Shown in pieces: positions 1 through 9,571 of a stretch of DNA of 64,000 bases. Position numbers and translations under genes: made by a program. How positions within the stretch are numbered: position 1 is the first letter of the stretch; each line of letters begins with the position of its first letter. The notes below the pieces were generated by a model that had not been told where the DNA came from, searched no databases, and saw only the letters and a list, made by a program, of their open reading frames with translations. Location: NCBI GenBank assembly GCA_951813575.1, contig OX638375.1, positions 2,557,042 through 2,621,041 of the forward strand, in the 5' to 3' direction. This stretch comes from Candidatus Binatia bacterium. Lineage in GTDB: Bacteria; Desulfobacterota; Binatia; UBA9968; JAJDTQ01.

Positions 1-98
1 GTCACCGCCGGGCGCCGGAGACCACGCCGTAAGAGATTTCCGACCCCTTCGTCATTCAAAAACTGCGATCGGAACGAAATGGCAGGGACGCCCCGAAT

Positions 99-203
99 CG
101 TCATTCCCGCGAAAGCGGGAATCCAGGGGTGGCGAGGAGGGGTTCTACGGTGGTGCCTCCTCCGCCCAACCCCACCTGGATTCCCGCTTTCGCGGGAATG
201 ACG
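99..203. repeat. Inverted pair of REP-like palindromes
   Basis: A copy of CGTCATTCCCGCGAAAGCGG followed by GAATCCAGG lies at 99-128, and its reverse complement lies at 175-203. Each copy is itself a short hairpin (CCCGC-GAAA-GCGGG), and the two can pair with each other over nearly 30 bp. They fill most of the 250 bp before the first gene. The unit resembles the CCCGGGCTTGACCCGGG palindromes elsewhere in the window in its outer parts (CGTCA... and ...TCCAGG). Confidence 0.85.
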
Positions 204-250
204 AGTAATTAGGAATGATGAGTAATGAAACGTCGATGGAAGGAGCCAGC

Positions 251-880
251 ATGCGAGAAAAGAAGAACATGATCCAGTGGATCTATTCCTCGAAGGGCAA
301 CGCCGAGCTTGAGGAGCGCTACGACGAGTGGGCCGCTTCCTATGACCGGGACCTGAATACGGACTTCGGCTGGTTGAGCCCGCGGAAGGCCGTGGATGCC
401 TTCGCCAAACGGGTGCCCCGGCACGGCCGAGTCCTGGACGCCGGCGCCGGCACGGGCATCGTGGGGGAGTTGCTGCACGACGTGGGCTTCGAGTTCCTGG
501 CAGCCATGGACCTGTCACAGGGGATGTTGGACGAGGCGGCCCGCAAGGGCGTCTACAAGGAGTTCCACCGGATGGCCATGGGTTCCCCGCTGGACTTCCC
601 GCCGCGTACCTTCGACGGAGTCATCAGCGTGGGCGTCTTTACCGTGGGCCACGCCCCACCCGGCTCGTTCGACGAGCTGGTGCGCGTCACCCGTCCCGGC
701 GGGCACATCGTTTTCTCCCTTCGGCCGGATACCTACGAGCAGGACGGCTTCCGGGAGAAGCAGTCCTCGCTGGAGGCCGAGGGCAAGTGGCGGCTGGTGG
801 AGGAGGGGGAAAGGTACAAGCCCATGCCCAAGGGAGAGCCCGAGGTCTACCATCAGATCTGGACGTACCAGGTCCTGTAG
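251..880 (+). CDS. Class I SAM-dependent methyltransferase
   Basis: A 209-residue protein with a Rossmann-type methyltransferase core. Motif I reads VLDAGAGTGIVGELL at about residue 60, followed by an acidic second strand (AAMDLSQGML) and a VRVTRPGGHIVFS strand late in the fold, as in Methyltransf_11/25 proteins. The frame is open from 215, but I chose ATG 251 because AGGAG lies five bases before it. The acceptor substrate cannot be told from sequence. The N-terminal part (ELEERYDEWAASYDRDL) is the usual lid helix that precedes motif I in small-molecule methyltransferases. The gene stands upstream of, and on the same strand as, an amidohydrolase. Confidence 0.85.
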   Translation: MREKKNMIQWIYSSKGNAELEERYDEWAASYDRDLNTDFGWLSPRKAVDAFAKRVPRHGRVLDAGAGTGIVGELLHDVGFEFLAAMDLSQGMLDEAARKGVYKEFHRMAMGSPLDFPPRTFDGVISVGVFTVGHAPPGSFDELVRVTRPGGHIVFSLRPDTYEQDGFREKQSSLEAEGKWRLVEEGERYKPMPKGEPEVYHQIWTYQVL

Positions 881-967
881 AAATCTCTTTGAATCCCTTG
901 ATGTACGGCTGCCGGGAACGGTATAAGGGACACAAAACAGGGGCTATTCGAAGGAGGTAGAACGATC

Positions 968-2080
968 ATGTCCGGTCAACTCAATACACGCATTATCGAC
1001 GGCGACGGCCACATCCTGGAGGACAACCCGGGAATCCTCGAGCACATGGACGGGCCGTACCGAGACATCGCCGCCAAGAAGGGTATCATCTTCCCGCCCA
1101 TCGACCATCTGCACGACGGTCGCGCGGTGGAGACGCCGCCCTTACGGGACGGACGCGAGAAGGTGGGTCCCGACGGTTGGCTGAAGTTCCTGGACGACGT
1201 GGGCATCGACTGGACGGTGATGTATCCGACCCAGGGGCTGGGATACGGCAAGATCGTGAGCCTCGACTACGCCGTGGCCGCCTGCAAGGCCTACAACGAC
1301 TGGACGTATCACACTTATCTGCAGCGCGACCCGCGCTTCAACGCCATGGGCCTGATCCCCATGCAGGACCCGGAGGAGGCGGCCAAGGAACTGCGTCGCA
1401 TCGTCACCGAGCTGGGCATGATGGGCGCCATGATGCCGTCCAACGGCCTGCCGCTGCCGCTGGGCGCCAAGGCGTACTGGCCCATCTATGAAGAGGCCGA
1501 CCGGCTGGGCTGCTGCCTCGCGGTGCACGGCGGCTGCCACGACCGCTTCGGGCTCGACCAGATGAACATGTACGTGCCGGTGCACGCCTTGGGGCACCCC
1601 TGGGGCATCGCCCTCAACTGCGCCAATATCCTCTACAACGGCATCTTCGAGCGCTTCCCCAACGTGCGTATCGCGTTCCTCGAAGGCGGCGTGGCCTGGC
1701 TGCTGATGCTGCTGGAGCGGCTGCACGCGTCCCACGAGACGCACTTCCAGTACATCCCGGACGGCGAGTTCAGCATCGGCGAGGATCAGGACCCGGCCAA
1801 GGTCATCCAGCAGCTCATCGAGGCGGACCGCTTCTACCTGGGCATCGAGGCCGAGGAGCTGACGTTGCCCTTCGCCATCAAGACCGTCGGGCACCGGCCG
1901 TTCCTGTACTCGTCGGACTTCCCCCATGAGGTCACCACCCAGAGTTGCATGCACGACCTCGGCGAGCTGATGGAGAGCGACGAGATGACCGGCGAAGACA
2001 AAGCCGCCATGCTCTATGGCAACGCGGAGCGGTTCTACAAGCCGGCAACCGCGGGCGCCCAGGTCGCGGCCAAGGCGTAG
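968..2080 (+). CDS. Amidohydrolase-2 family metal-dependent hydrolase
   Basis: A 370-residue TIM-barrel protein of the amidohydrolase-related family (PF04909, ACMSD-like), which hydrolyses or decarboxylates small organic acids at a metal centre. Visible marks are IDGDGHILE near the N-terminus (the D-x-H variant of the first metal motif), AVHGGCHDR at about residue 185, FLEGGVAWLL at about 235 and YSSDFPHE at about 320, the last carrying the catalytic Asp. AAGGAGGTA sits eight bases before the ATG. It is clearly related to the gene at 50171-51202 (shared MPSNGL, YEEA and HGGC blocks). A strong terminator follows. The substrate is unknown. Confidence 0.88.
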   Translation: MSGQLNTRIIDGDGHILEDNPGILEHMDGPYRDIAAKKGIIFPPIDHLHDGRAVETPPLRDGREKVGPDGWLKFLDDVGIDWTVMYPTQGLGYGKIVSLDYAVAACKAYNDWTYHTYLQRDPRFNAMGLIPMQDPEEAAKELRRIVTELGMMGAMMPSNGLPLPLGAKAYWPIYEEADRLGCCLAVHGGCHDRFGLDQMNMYVPVHALGHPWGIALNCANILYNGIFERFPNVRIAFLEGGVAWLLMLLERLHASHETHFQYIPDGEFSIGEDQDPAKVIQQLIEADRFYLGIEAEELTLPFAIKTVGHRPFLYSSDFPHEVTTQSCMHDLGELMESDEMTGEDKAAMLYGNAERFYKPATAGAQVAAKA

Positions 2081-2110
2081 CCGGTTCCGCAGGGCATTCC
2101 CGAATCTGAA

Positions 2111-2144
2111 GGGGCAGGGCGTAGGTCACGCTCTGCCCCTTTTT
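2111..2144 (+). terminator. Rho-independent terminator
   Basis: GGGGCAGGGCG (2111-2121) pairs with CGCTCTGCCCC (2129-2139) over 11 bp with one G-T wobble and a seven-base loop, followed at once by TTTTT. It closes the amidohydrolase transcript. Confidence 0.9.
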
Positions 2145-2191
2145 ACAATGGACACGCCAGGGACCCCCGACGTCCCGAGAAGGAGAATGAC

Positions 2192-3277
2192 ATGGACGAA
2201 TGCCGCGCCGCCGTGGTGGTATCCCACAACGAGCCCTTGGAAATTCAGAAGGTGCCGATTCCCGAGCTGGAGCCTGGGGCGCTGCTGGTGCGCATCGAGG
2301 CGTCCACGATCTGCGGCACCGACGTGCACCGCTGGCACGGCCCGCTGGGCGGCGGCGACTCGCTGCCCATCATCACCGGGCACGAGCCGTGCGGCTACAT
2401 CGAGGAGATCAACGGCGAGCGCACGGACATCCTGGGTAATCCGGTTAAGCCCGGCGACCGCGTCGTGTGGAGCTACGTCGCCTGCGGCCATTGCTACTAC
2501 TGCACCGTGGCGTTGCAGCCGTGCATCTGCCCGGGGCGGGCCTCCTGGGGGCACAACCGCAGCGATGAGTATCCTTATCTGCTGGGCAGCGTCTCCGAGT
2601 ACATGTACGTGCCGCCGCCCTGCGAGATCATCAAGGTGCCCGAGGACGTGACCTCGGCGTCGGCCGCCGCCTCCGCCTGCGCCTACCGTACGGTGATGCA
2701 CGGCTTCGACCGGCTCGGCGCCATCAAGAGCCACGAGACCGTGGTGATCCAGGGCAGTGGGCCGCTGGGCAACTTCGCCACCGCGGTGGCCAAGGACCAC
2801 GGCGCCAAGCAGGTGCTGGTCATCGGCGCGCCGGCCGCCCGCCTGGAGGTCAGCAAGCGCATGGGCGCGGACGAGGTGCTGAACCTCGAGGAAGTCACCG
2901 ATGCCAAGGACCGCCGCCAGTGGGTGAAGGACCACACCGCCGGCCGCGGCGGCGACATCGTGATCCAGGTGGCCAACAACATGGCGGTGCCCGAGGGCCT
3001 CACGCTGCTGCGCGGAGGCGGCACCTACGTCAACATCGGCGCCGGCGGCAAGGCCGACATCGGCGTCCAGAACCTGCCCCAGGAGATGATCCTGCACACC
3101 ATCCGCTCCGGCGAGCCGCGCCACTGGCTCCAGGCCATCGACTTCCTCTCCTCGCGCAAGGACACCTTCCCGTTCGAGGAGATGATCTCGGCCGAGTACA
3201 CCCTGGAGCAGGTCAACGAGGCGCTGCAGGCCATGGCGAAATACGAGATCGTCAAAGGGGTCATCTACTTCAACTAG
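2192..3277 (+). CDS. Zinc-binding medium-chain alcohol dehydrogenase
   Basis: A 361-residue MDR-family NAD(P)-dependent dehydrogenase. The catalytic zinc site is seen in ICGTDVHRWHG (about residue 38) and GHEPCGY (about 67). The structural zinc lobe is CGHCYYCTVALQPC (about 97-110). The Rossmann nucleotide motif is QGSGPLGNF at about residue 187. GAGAAGGAGA precedes the ATG. Length and order of motifs fit sorbitol/threonine-dehydrogenase-like enzymes acting on a secondary alcohol or polyol. The exact substrate is not deducible. It stands alone between a terminator and the next reductase gene. Confidence 0.9.
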   Translation: MDECRAAVVVSHNEPLEIQKVPIPELEPGALLVRIEASTICGTDVHRWHGPLGGGDSLPIITGHEPCGYIEEINGERTDILGNPVKPGDRVVWSYVACGHCYYCTVALQPCICPGRASWGHNRSDEYPYLLGSVSEYMYVPPPCEIIKVPEDVTSASAAASACAYRTVMHGFDRLGAIKSHETVVIQGSGPLGNFATAVAKDHGAKQVLVIGAPAARLEVSKRMGADEVLNLEEVTDAKDRRQWVKDHTAGRGGDIVIQVANNMAVPEGLTLLRGGGTYVNIGAGGKADIGVQNLPQEMILHTIRSGEPRHWLQAIDFLSSRKDTFPFEEMISAEYTLEQVNEALQAMAKYEIVKGVIYFN

Positions 3278-3413
3278 GGAGGCGGAGATGGCGTCCTTCG
3301 ACTTCGCTTCGCTGAGGACAAACGGATGCAGGCAGTGGCGGCACACGGAAGGAAGGGGTCAGACCTTGTACATTTCCTCCAGTGAGTCAACTCCCTGATT
3401 ACAAGGAGATTTC

Positions 3414-4415
3414 ATGCGCGCGATTGTCATGGGGGCGGGCCCTATCGGCGGTATCATCGGCGGGCGTCTCGCCCGGGCCGGGCATGACCTGACCTTCGTC
3501 GACGTGGACCAAGAGCACGTCGCCGCCATCCGCGACCACGGGCTTCAGGTGGACGTGCCCGACGGCCCGTTCAACGTAAGCGTCCCCATCGTCTTCCCGG
3601 ACGAGATCGAAGGCACCTTCGACACGGCCTTCATCGCCGTCCGCTGCAACTACACCAGCGACACGCTCGCCACGGCGCTGCCGCACTTGAGCGATGACGG
3701 CCTGGTGGTGTCGATGCAGAACGGCATCAACGTGCCGCTGCTGGAAGAGGCGGTAGGCGCGGACCGGTCCGTGGGCATGGGGATTCGCATGGGCAGCCGG
3801 CGGACGGCTCCCGGACGGGTTCACACCACCACGCGCGGCCACCTCTACGTCGGCCATTCCCACGGCCGCACCACGCCGCGGCTGGAAGAGCTCAACGCCA
3901 CGCTCGATGCCGTCATCCCCAGCGAGATCACCGACAACATCATCGGAGTGTTGTGGAGCAAGCTCACCTACACTTGCTACGGTTACTACGGTTCGCTGGC
4001 GAACACGTCCATGGTGGAGAGCTGCGCCAGCCCCGAAGACCGGCTGCTGCTGGCGGATTTTCTGGGGGAGGTGGTTGCCGTGGGCACGGCCGCCGGCGCC
4101 CGGTTCATTCCCCTGGCCGAGTACTACCCGCCCGACCTTCATCCCGACAAGCCCGCGGAAGCGCGCACGGCCATCATGAACGCCTATGCCGAGTCCTGGA
4201 GGTCCGACGACCTCAAGGGACCGCTGCGGCAATTGCTGACGGGGAGCAAGCTCGAGGTGGCCTTCACCCTCGGCCACGTGGTCCGCGAGAGCGCCCGGCT
4301 CGGCCTGTCCACACCGCTTTGCGACAACCTGCTGCAAATGATGCTCGACCTGGAATCGGGCAAGCGCCAACTGGGCCTCCACAACTACGCCGAACTGGCG
4401 GTCTGCCGGACATAG
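3414..4415 (+). CDS. Ketopantoate reductase (ApbA/PanE) family protein
   Basis: A 333-residue protein. Its N-terminus MRAIVMGAGPIGGIIGGRLA is the NADP-binding GxGxxG motif of the ApbA/PanE family, and the second half has the all-alpha C-terminal domain with a WSKLTYTC block where the family places its catalytic Lys (WxK). The family reduces 2-ketopantoate to pantoate for CoA synthesis, but many paralogues act on other 2-keto acids. No pantothenate gene lies nearby, so I do not assign panE. AAGGAG lies five bases before the start. A terminator follows. Confidence 0.85.
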   Translation: MRAIVMGAGPIGGIIGGRLARAGHDLTFVDVDQEHVAAIRDHGLQVDVPDGPFNVSVPIVFPDEIEGTFDTAFIAVRCNYTSDTLATALPHLSDDGLVVSMQNGINVPLLEEAVGADRSVGMGIRMGSRRTAPGRVHTTTRGHLYVGHSHGRTTPRLEELNATLDAVIPSEITDNIIGVLWSKLTYTCYGYYGSLANTSMVESCASPEDRLLLADFLGEVVAVGTAAGARFIPLAEYYPPDLHPDKPAEARTAIMNAYAESWRSDDLKGPLRQLLTGSKLEVAFTLGHVVRESARLGLSTPLCDNLLQMMLDLESGKRQLGLHNYAELAVCRT

Positions 4416-4440
4416 CGGGATCGGCTGCAACCCTCGTGGC

Positions 4441-4476
4441 AAAAAGGTCGTGAGAACCAATCTCACGACCTTTTTG
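4441..4476 (+). terminator. Rho-independent terminator
   Basis: AAAAAGGTCGTGAG pairs perfectly with CTCACGACCTTTTT around a seven-base loop. The A-rich 5' arm and T-rich 3' arm make it usable in both directions. Confidence 0.92.
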
Positions 4477-4541
4477 TTCGGGAACCCTTGCAGTCCAATG
4501 AGAATACGCAGCTTGCATCCGGCCGGTGGGGGATCTCGTAC

Positions 4542-6056
4542 ATGAAGCGCACCGCACTGGGACTGTTGATGATCGTCTTGTTGGCGGGCGCCACCTGCTA
4601 CTGGCTCACGTTCATCCGCGTCACCAACGGCGGGTTGACCTTCGAGAACAAATTGCTGATTCCCGAGCAGTCATTCGGAACCGTCGTGGACGGACGCCGG
4701 CAGTTTCACCTCACCGTTGGCGAGGGGATCCGGGAGTTCCTACCGGGCAAGCGAACTCCGACGGTCGGCGTGAACGGCCCGTATCTGGGACCCACGGTGC
4801 GATTGCGTCGGGGCGAAGACGTCGATCTGATCGTCCGCAACAACATGGATGAGATGACGACCATGCACTGGCACGGAGCGCACGTCCCCGCCCGCATGGA
4901 CGGCACGCCGCATCAGAGTATCCAGCCCGGAACAGCGTGGACCGCCAGCTTCGAGGTCGCTCAACAGGCCGCTCCACTGTGGTACCACCCGCATCCGCAT
5001 GGCACTACGGGGCGGCATGTCTACCGGGGAGTCACCGGCCTCATGTGGATCGACGACGATAACAGCGAGGCGCTGGACCTGCCGAAGACCTACGGCGTCG
5101 ACGACATTCCAATCGTGATCCAGGACCGGCTGTTCGACGACGACGGTGCGTTTGACTTTGCCATCAACCAGGGTGCCGTTTACGGCGACACCATGCTGGT
5201 CAACGGAACCTGGAGTCCATTTCTCCAGGTCGAGTCACGTCGCATCCGACTCAGATTGTTGAACGGCTCGAACGCGCGAATCTACTACATCGGCTTTGAC
5301 GACAACCGTGCGTTTCATCAGATCGCCACCGACGGCGGATTCCTCGAGGCGCCCCTCCAAACCAACCGCGTGACCCTCGCTCCCGGCGAGCGGGCCGAGA
5401 TCCTGGTGGACTTCAGCGATGGCGCCGAGGCGGTGTTGAAAAGCTACCCGGAAGCCGGATGGCTGGACACCATCGGGTCGTTTTTCGTGGGCCTCGGCAC
5501 GGGGCACCTGGAATTGTTGAAGATCGTTCCCCGGCCGGCAAAACGCGTATCGCACGCACTGCCGGAGCGCCTCAACACCATCTCCCGCATCAAGGCCGCA
5601 GACGCCGCGAAAACCCGTCCGATGGTTTTGGGAGGGCCTCTACGGGGAGGAGGGCCGGCCGGACCGGGTGTGGGGCCGCCGATCAACGGCAAGATCATGG
5701 ATATGGGGAGAATTGACGAGGTCGTGCGATTGGGTGACACCGAGATCTGGGAAGTGCGCAATCCCGGCGGTCAGGCGCACCCTTTCCACGTCCACCTGGT
5801 CCAGTTCCAGATTCTCGATCGCAACGGCCAACCGCCCGCCGGCGCCGAGCTCGGCTGGAAAGACACCGTCCTGGTGCCTGCCGGTGATACCGTCCGCGTC
5901 ATCATGCCCTTCGAGCGATATGCCGATCCGGAAGTCCCCTACATGTACCACTGCCACATCATGGAACATGAAGATGCCGGAATGATGGGACAGTTCCTGG
6001 TCGTGGAAGACCCGGAGCGACTCTCCAGCCGTACGAGAAATCTGCAGCACCGGTAG
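4542..6056 (+). CDS. Multicopper oxidase with N-terminal export signal
   Basis: A 504-residue cupredoxin-repeat oxidase that couples one-electron oxidation of a substrate to reduction of O2 outside the cytoplasm. All four copper-ligand blocks are present: HWHGAHV (about residue 108), WYHPHPHGT (about 148), HPFHVHLVQ (about 414) and YHCHIMEHEDAGMM (about 468), with the T1 Cys in HCH and an axial-Met candidate behind it. I chose ATG 4542 because it opens a signal/anchor sequence (MKR followed by LGLLMIVLLAG); the frame is open upstream to 4488. Closest in type to CotA/FtsP/bilirubin-oxidase-like proteins. No copper-resistance partners are next to it. Confidence 0.9.
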   Translation: MKRTALGLLMIVLLAGATCYWLTFIRVTNGGLTFENKLLIPEQSFGTVVDGRRQFHLTVGEGIREFLPGKRTPTVGVNGPYLGPTVRLRRGEDVDLIVRNNMDEMTTMHWHGAHVPARMDGTPHQSIQPGTAWTASFEVAQQAAPLWYHPHPHGTTGRHVYRGVTGLMWIDDDNSEALDLPKTYGVDDIPIVIQDRLFDDDGAFDFAINQGAVYGDTMLVNGTWSPFLQVESRRIRLRLLNGSNARIYYIGFDDNRAFHQIATDGGFLEAPLQTNRVTLAPGERAEILVDFSDGAEAVLKSYPEAGWLDTIGSFFVGLGTGHLELLKIVPRPAKRVSHALPERLNTISRIKAADAAKTRPMVLGGPLRGGGPAGPGVGPPINGKIMDMGRIDEVVRLGDTEIWEVRNPGGQAHPFHVHLVQFQILDRNGQPPAGAELGWKDTVLVPAGDTVRVIMPFERYADPEVPYMYHCHIMEHEDAGMMGQFLVVEDPERLSSRTRNLQHR

Positions 6057-6100
6057 TGCGAGGACACCCTCGGCCTCGTGACTACATTGAGCTTCACGAG

Positions 6101-6130
6101 TTGGACAAATTTAACTTATAAAGTCATAAT
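6101..6130 (+). promoter_or_regulatory. Sigma70-type promoter for a possibly leaderless transcript
   Basis: TTGGAC (6101-6106) and CATAAT (6125-6130) are 18 bp apart in a short AT-rich tract. The next start codon is only six bases past the -10 box, where transcription would begin, and no Shine-Dalgarno sequence is present. Confidence 0.55.
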
Positions 6131-6136
6131 ATCCGG

Positions 6137-7348
6137 ATGCAGTACCCTAGGTTGCTCGCTGACCGGTTGCTCCGGCTCGCGGCGCACTTTCCGGCGGTGG
6201 TGGTTACCGGTGCGCGGCAGGCGGGCAAGACGACCCTGATGCGCGCCACCTTCCCGGATCATCACTACGTCTCCCTGGACCTCCCCACGACGGCCGATCA
6301 GGCCGAGCGCAACCCCGACCTGTTCCTGCACCACCATCCGGCGCCGTTGCTCATCGACGAGGTGCAGTACGCGCCCGGCCTGTTCCGCCACCTGAAGGCG
6401 GCCATCGATGACCGTCGCCATGACATGGGCCGCTACATCCTCACCGGCAGCCAGAACTTCACTCTGATGAAAGGGATCTCGGACAGCCTTGCCGGCCGTT
6501 GCGGGATCGTGGAGCTGGAAAACCTGGCGCTGCACGAGATTGACGCCGTGGCCCCTCCCGGTGACGACGCGGCCGGCTTCGCCGGTCTGATGGCCCGGGG
6601 GCAGTTCCCGGAGTTGTGGCGCGCGCCGGAGCTGCCGGCGGCGGATTTTTTTGCTTCATATCTGGCCACCTACCTCGAACGTGACGTGCGCCAGATCCTC
6701 AACGTGGCGAGCCTCCGGGATTTCGAGCGCTTCGTCCGCGTCCTGGCGGCGCGGTCGGCGGCCATGCTCAACAAGAGCGACGTCGCGCGGGACACCGGAG
6801 TGGCGGTGAAGACCATCGGCGAGTGGGTGAGCGTGCTCCAGGCCTCCGGCCAGATCGTCCTGCTGGAACCTTGGCACGTGAGCTTCGGCAAGCGAGTGGT
6901 GAAGACGCCGAAGGTCTATTTCCGCGACAGCGGCCTGCTCTGCTTTCTGCTGGGACTCGACGCCTCCACGCTGCTCACGTCGCCAGCCCTGGGCGCCGTA
7001 TGGGAGACGTTCGTGTTCGCGGAGATGCGCAAGCTGAAAGAGGCCGAGTCCGCCCCCGCCAACTTCTGGTACTATCGCGACCAGCGCGGTCAGGAGGTGG
7101 ACTTCGTGCGCGACGCCGGCGGCGTCCTCAGCTTCATGGAGTGCAAGTGGAGCGAGCGGCCCACCCTGCGCGACGCCCGCGGCCTGCTCCGGGTCAGCGC
7201 CGGGCTGGCCGCGTCGAACAGCCCCTGGCGCCCCGGCCCGCACTACGTCATCGGCCGGCCCGTGTCCAGCCATTCCCTCGGTGAAGGCGTGGCCGCCGTG
7301 GCGTTACGCGACCTCCCCGCCATCGTCTCCGGGAACCCGCCCGCCTGA
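6137..7348 (+). CDS. AAA-type ATPase with DUF4143 domain
   Basis: A 403-residue protein. The N-terminal AAA domain has Walker [11 protein letters not shown] (about residue 27), Walker [13 protein letters not shown] (about 71) and sensor ILTGSQNF. The C-terminal DUF4143 domain has the usual [16 protein letters not shown] and [15 protein letters not shown] blocks and ends in a VDFVRDAGG...SFMECKW stretch typical of the family and similar to a PD-(D/E)XK nuclease core. The family is common and often mobile, and its biological role is not settled. The transcript may be leaderless. Confidence 0.9.
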   Translation: MQYPRLLADRLLRLAAHFPAVVVTGARQAGKTTLMRATFPDHHYVSLDLPTTADQAERNPDLFLHHHPAPLLIDEVQYAPGLFRHLKAAIDDRRHDMGRYILTGSQNFTLMKGISDSLAGRCGIVELENLALHEIDAVAPPGDDAAGFAGLMARGQFPELWRAPELPAADFFASYLATYLERDVRQILNVASLRDFERFVRVLAARSAAMLNKSDVARDTGVAVKTIGEWVSVLQASGQIVLLEPWHVSFGKRVVKTPKVYFRDSGLLCFLLGLDASTLLTSPALGAVWETFVFAEMRKLKEAESAPANFWYYRDQRGQEVDFVRDAGGVLSFMECKWSERPTLRDARGLLRVSAGLAASNSPWRPGPHYVIGRPVSSHSLGEGVAAVALRDLPAIVSGNPPA

Positions 7349-7458
7349 CCGTTTGCGCTGGACGTCGTTGCCACTCCGCGCCCAAAGACGTAGTAATGGC
7401 ACAGCCCGCGACCGCAGGCCTCGGGCCAGAAGAAGGCCGCCAACGAGGAGAAACGCAC

Positions 7459-8439
7459 ATGGAATACCGCCAGTTCGGAACCACTGATTGCAACGTGTCG
7501 CCCATGGGGCTCGGCTGCCTGAGCATGTCCGGGATGTACGGGGCCGGCAACGACGACGAGTCCATCGCCACCCTGCACCAAGCCTTCGAGCTCGGCATCA
7601 ACTTCCTCGACACCTCCGCCAGCTACGGCAACGGCCACAACCACGAGCTCATCGGGAAGGCCATCAAGGGCCGGCGCGACCAGGTGGTGATCCATTCCAA
7701 GTCGGGCAGCCCGCGGGCCGCGGACGGCACCGGCCTCGACGGCGGCAGCTCGCCCGAGTACCTCGTCCAGACCTGCGAGGAAAGCCTCCGGCGGCTGGGC
7801 ATCGACTGTCTGGACATCTACTGCATGTCCCGCATCGACCCCGCGATCCCGGTGGAGGAATCGGTGGGCGGCATGGCGCGCCTGGTGGAGCAGGGGAAGG
7901 CCCGCTACATCGGCCTGTCCGAGGCCAGCGCCGACTCCATCCGCCGGGCCCGGAAGGTCCACCCCATCGTGTCGCTCCAGATCGAGTACTCGCTCTGGTC
8001 CCGGGACCCCGAGCAGGGCAACATCGAGGCCTGCCGCGAGTTCGGCATGGGCCTCATGGCCTACTCGCCCCTGGGCCGGGGCTTCTTCGCCGGCGCCGTC
8101 CGCAGCCTGAACGAGCTTGGCGAACGCGACGGCCGCCGCAACCAGCCCCGCCTCCAACCGGGCAACATCGAGCGCAACCTGGAGCTGCTGGAGCAGGTGG
8201 ACGCCGTCGCCAGGGAGAAGGGCATCACCACCACCCAGCTCGCGCTGGCTTGGCTCATGGCCCAGGGCCCGGACATTATTCCCATCCCCAGCAGCAAGAG
8301 CCGCAAGCACCTGGAGGAGAACGTCAAGGCTGTCGAGGTGGAGTTGACGGAGGAGGACCTGCGGCGGCTGGACGCGATCCTGCCCTACGGCGCCGCGGCA
8401 GGGAATCGGACGCGGGATATGAAGCGGGTCAACGTGTAG
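7459..8439 (+). CDS. Aldo/keto reductase
   Basis: A 326-residue (beta/alpha)8 NADPH-dependent reductase. The catalytic Asp and Tyr lie in [11 protein letters not shown] (about residue 50) and the Lys in VIHSKSG (about 80). The region that normally reads YYQHRVDP reads IYCMSRIDP here, so the catalytic His of the usual D-Y-K-H tetrad appears to be Ser. The cofactor-binding C-terminal block [13 protein letters not shown] is present. I chose ATG 7459, which has GAGGAG at proper spacing, over ATG 7396. It follows the ATPase gene and lies back to back with the end of the defence operon. Confidence 0.88.
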   Translation: MEYRQFGTTDCNVSPMGLGCLSMSGMYGAGNDDESIATLHQAFELGINFLDTSASYGNGHNHELIGKAIKGRRDQVVIHSKSGSPRAADGTGLDGGSSPEYLVQTCEESLRRLGIDCLDIYCMSRIDPAIPVEESVGGMARLVEQGKARYIGLSEASADSIRRARKVHPIVSLQIEYSLWSRDPEQGNIEACREFGMGLMAYSPLGRGFFAGAVRSLNELGERDGRRNQPRLQPGNIERNLELLEQVDAVAREKGITTTQLALAWLMAQGPDIIPIPSSKSRKHLEENVKAVEVELTEEDLRRLDAILPYGAAAGNRTRDMKRVNV

Positions 8440-8569
8440 CAAGTTGCTCGCAGGAACTTGATCGCACGATGCAGCGTTTATTTGGCACCGCGCAAACAAT
8501 CCGCCACCCATGACACGGGCGACGAGCATCCCGTCGCCTCAGCGCCTCTAGTAGCAGGTTTACAACAAC

Positions 8570-9571
8570 CTACCGCGGTAACAGTTCGGAAAAGCTAGGT
8601 TCGCGAGCCGCTAAATCCTGAGCGGGAATGGGTTTTGATGACGATAGGTCTGAGCGAAAATGCAAATCGCTGACTCCGGCCGGCAGAGCACCTCTAATGG
8701 CCGGCACATCGGCCAAGTGGAAGAGGCGGAGTGACGCTTGGGCAAGACGATTGTCGAAAGCCAAGGACAAAGCTTCGTTGAAGTGGCTCCCGAGGGTGGC
8801 AGTCGTTACCTCATGCAGTTTGAGCACAAGGTCGGTCCGCGCAGCGACGAGTTCTTCTATTTCGTCCAACAGCGTGCGAAGAGACAACCCGGTCGATACG
8901 CGTTCGACGAACAAGGATGCAGCCGCTGCCACAGTTCCTGGAGGCGGATTGCATTGCTCATAGGAAAAGACGTGGGTACGAGTTCGGCCGGATGTTGTCT
9001 TGACATCAAGTCGCGCGTCGCCATCAACAAAATCGAAACGCGATGTGTCATCAATACGCCAAGCGGTTAGGGTTCGGATAGGGTTGTGACTACGACGGAT
9101 AAAGTATAACTCTCCAAAAAGCCCGTTGATGCTGCGGGTTGGAGGTCTTTTTGCGCTCTGGAAGATAGTCACAAGCCGCTTTACGGCGGAGGCGACTTCA
9201 CGTCTTGGCGGTGCGTCGCCTAGAAGACCTACAATAGTGCGACATACCGAGAGAAAGTACCGTACGATCTCACGATCGAGGCTTAGACATCGTATGACCG
9301 TGAAACGTCCTGTTTGTTCCGGTTCGTGCTCCTTCCTCAAGTTACATGGCAATTCAAACTGGACGTCTACGCTTTCGAGTCGAAGAGGCGCAGGTCGTTT
9401 TTGTAAATTGTCGGCTGTCGTGATCAAAAGGCAAGCGCAGGAATCGCAGTCCTTGCCGACCATGTAACTCTGATAGCTTGGGACGGGTAGTACGGCGAAG
9501 AGCGGCTTTGTCGCGTCTTCAGAGACGGGAGTGCGGATGGTGTTGAACAGGATGTCGAGTGATACGGTCAT
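8570..9571 (-). CDS. PD-(D/E)XK motif protein (DUF4420), last gene of defence operon
   Basis: A 333-residue protein. The segment GLFGELYFIRR (about residue 145) followed by RFDFVDGDARLDVKTTSGR (about 178-196) gives an E...D...DxK nuclease-like core as in the DUF4420/PD-(D/E)XK motif family. These proteins are found beside Z1 and MORC-like ATPases in restriction-like defence loci and are probably the DNA-cutting or DNA-binding component. I chose ATG 9571 because it overlaps the stop of the Z1 gene as ATGA; the frame is open to 9631. Base composition is visibly lower in GC than flanking genes. Confidence 0.8.
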   Translation of the reverse strand: MTVSLDILFNTIRTPVSEDATKPLFAVLPVPSYQSYMVGKDCDSCACLLITTADNLQKRPAPLRLESVDVQFELPCNLRKEHEPEQTGRFTVIRCLSLDREIVRYFLSVCRTIVGLLGDAPPRREVASAVKRLVTIFQSAKRPPTRSINGLFGELYFIRRSHNPIRTLTAWRIDDTSRFDFVDGDARLDVKTTSGRTRTHVFSYEQCNPPPGTVAAAASLFVERVSTGLSLRTLLDEIEELVAARTDLVLKLHEVTTATLGSHFNEALSLAFDNRLAQASLRLFHLADVPAIRGALPAGVSDLHFRSDLSSSKPIPAQDLAAREPSFSELLPR

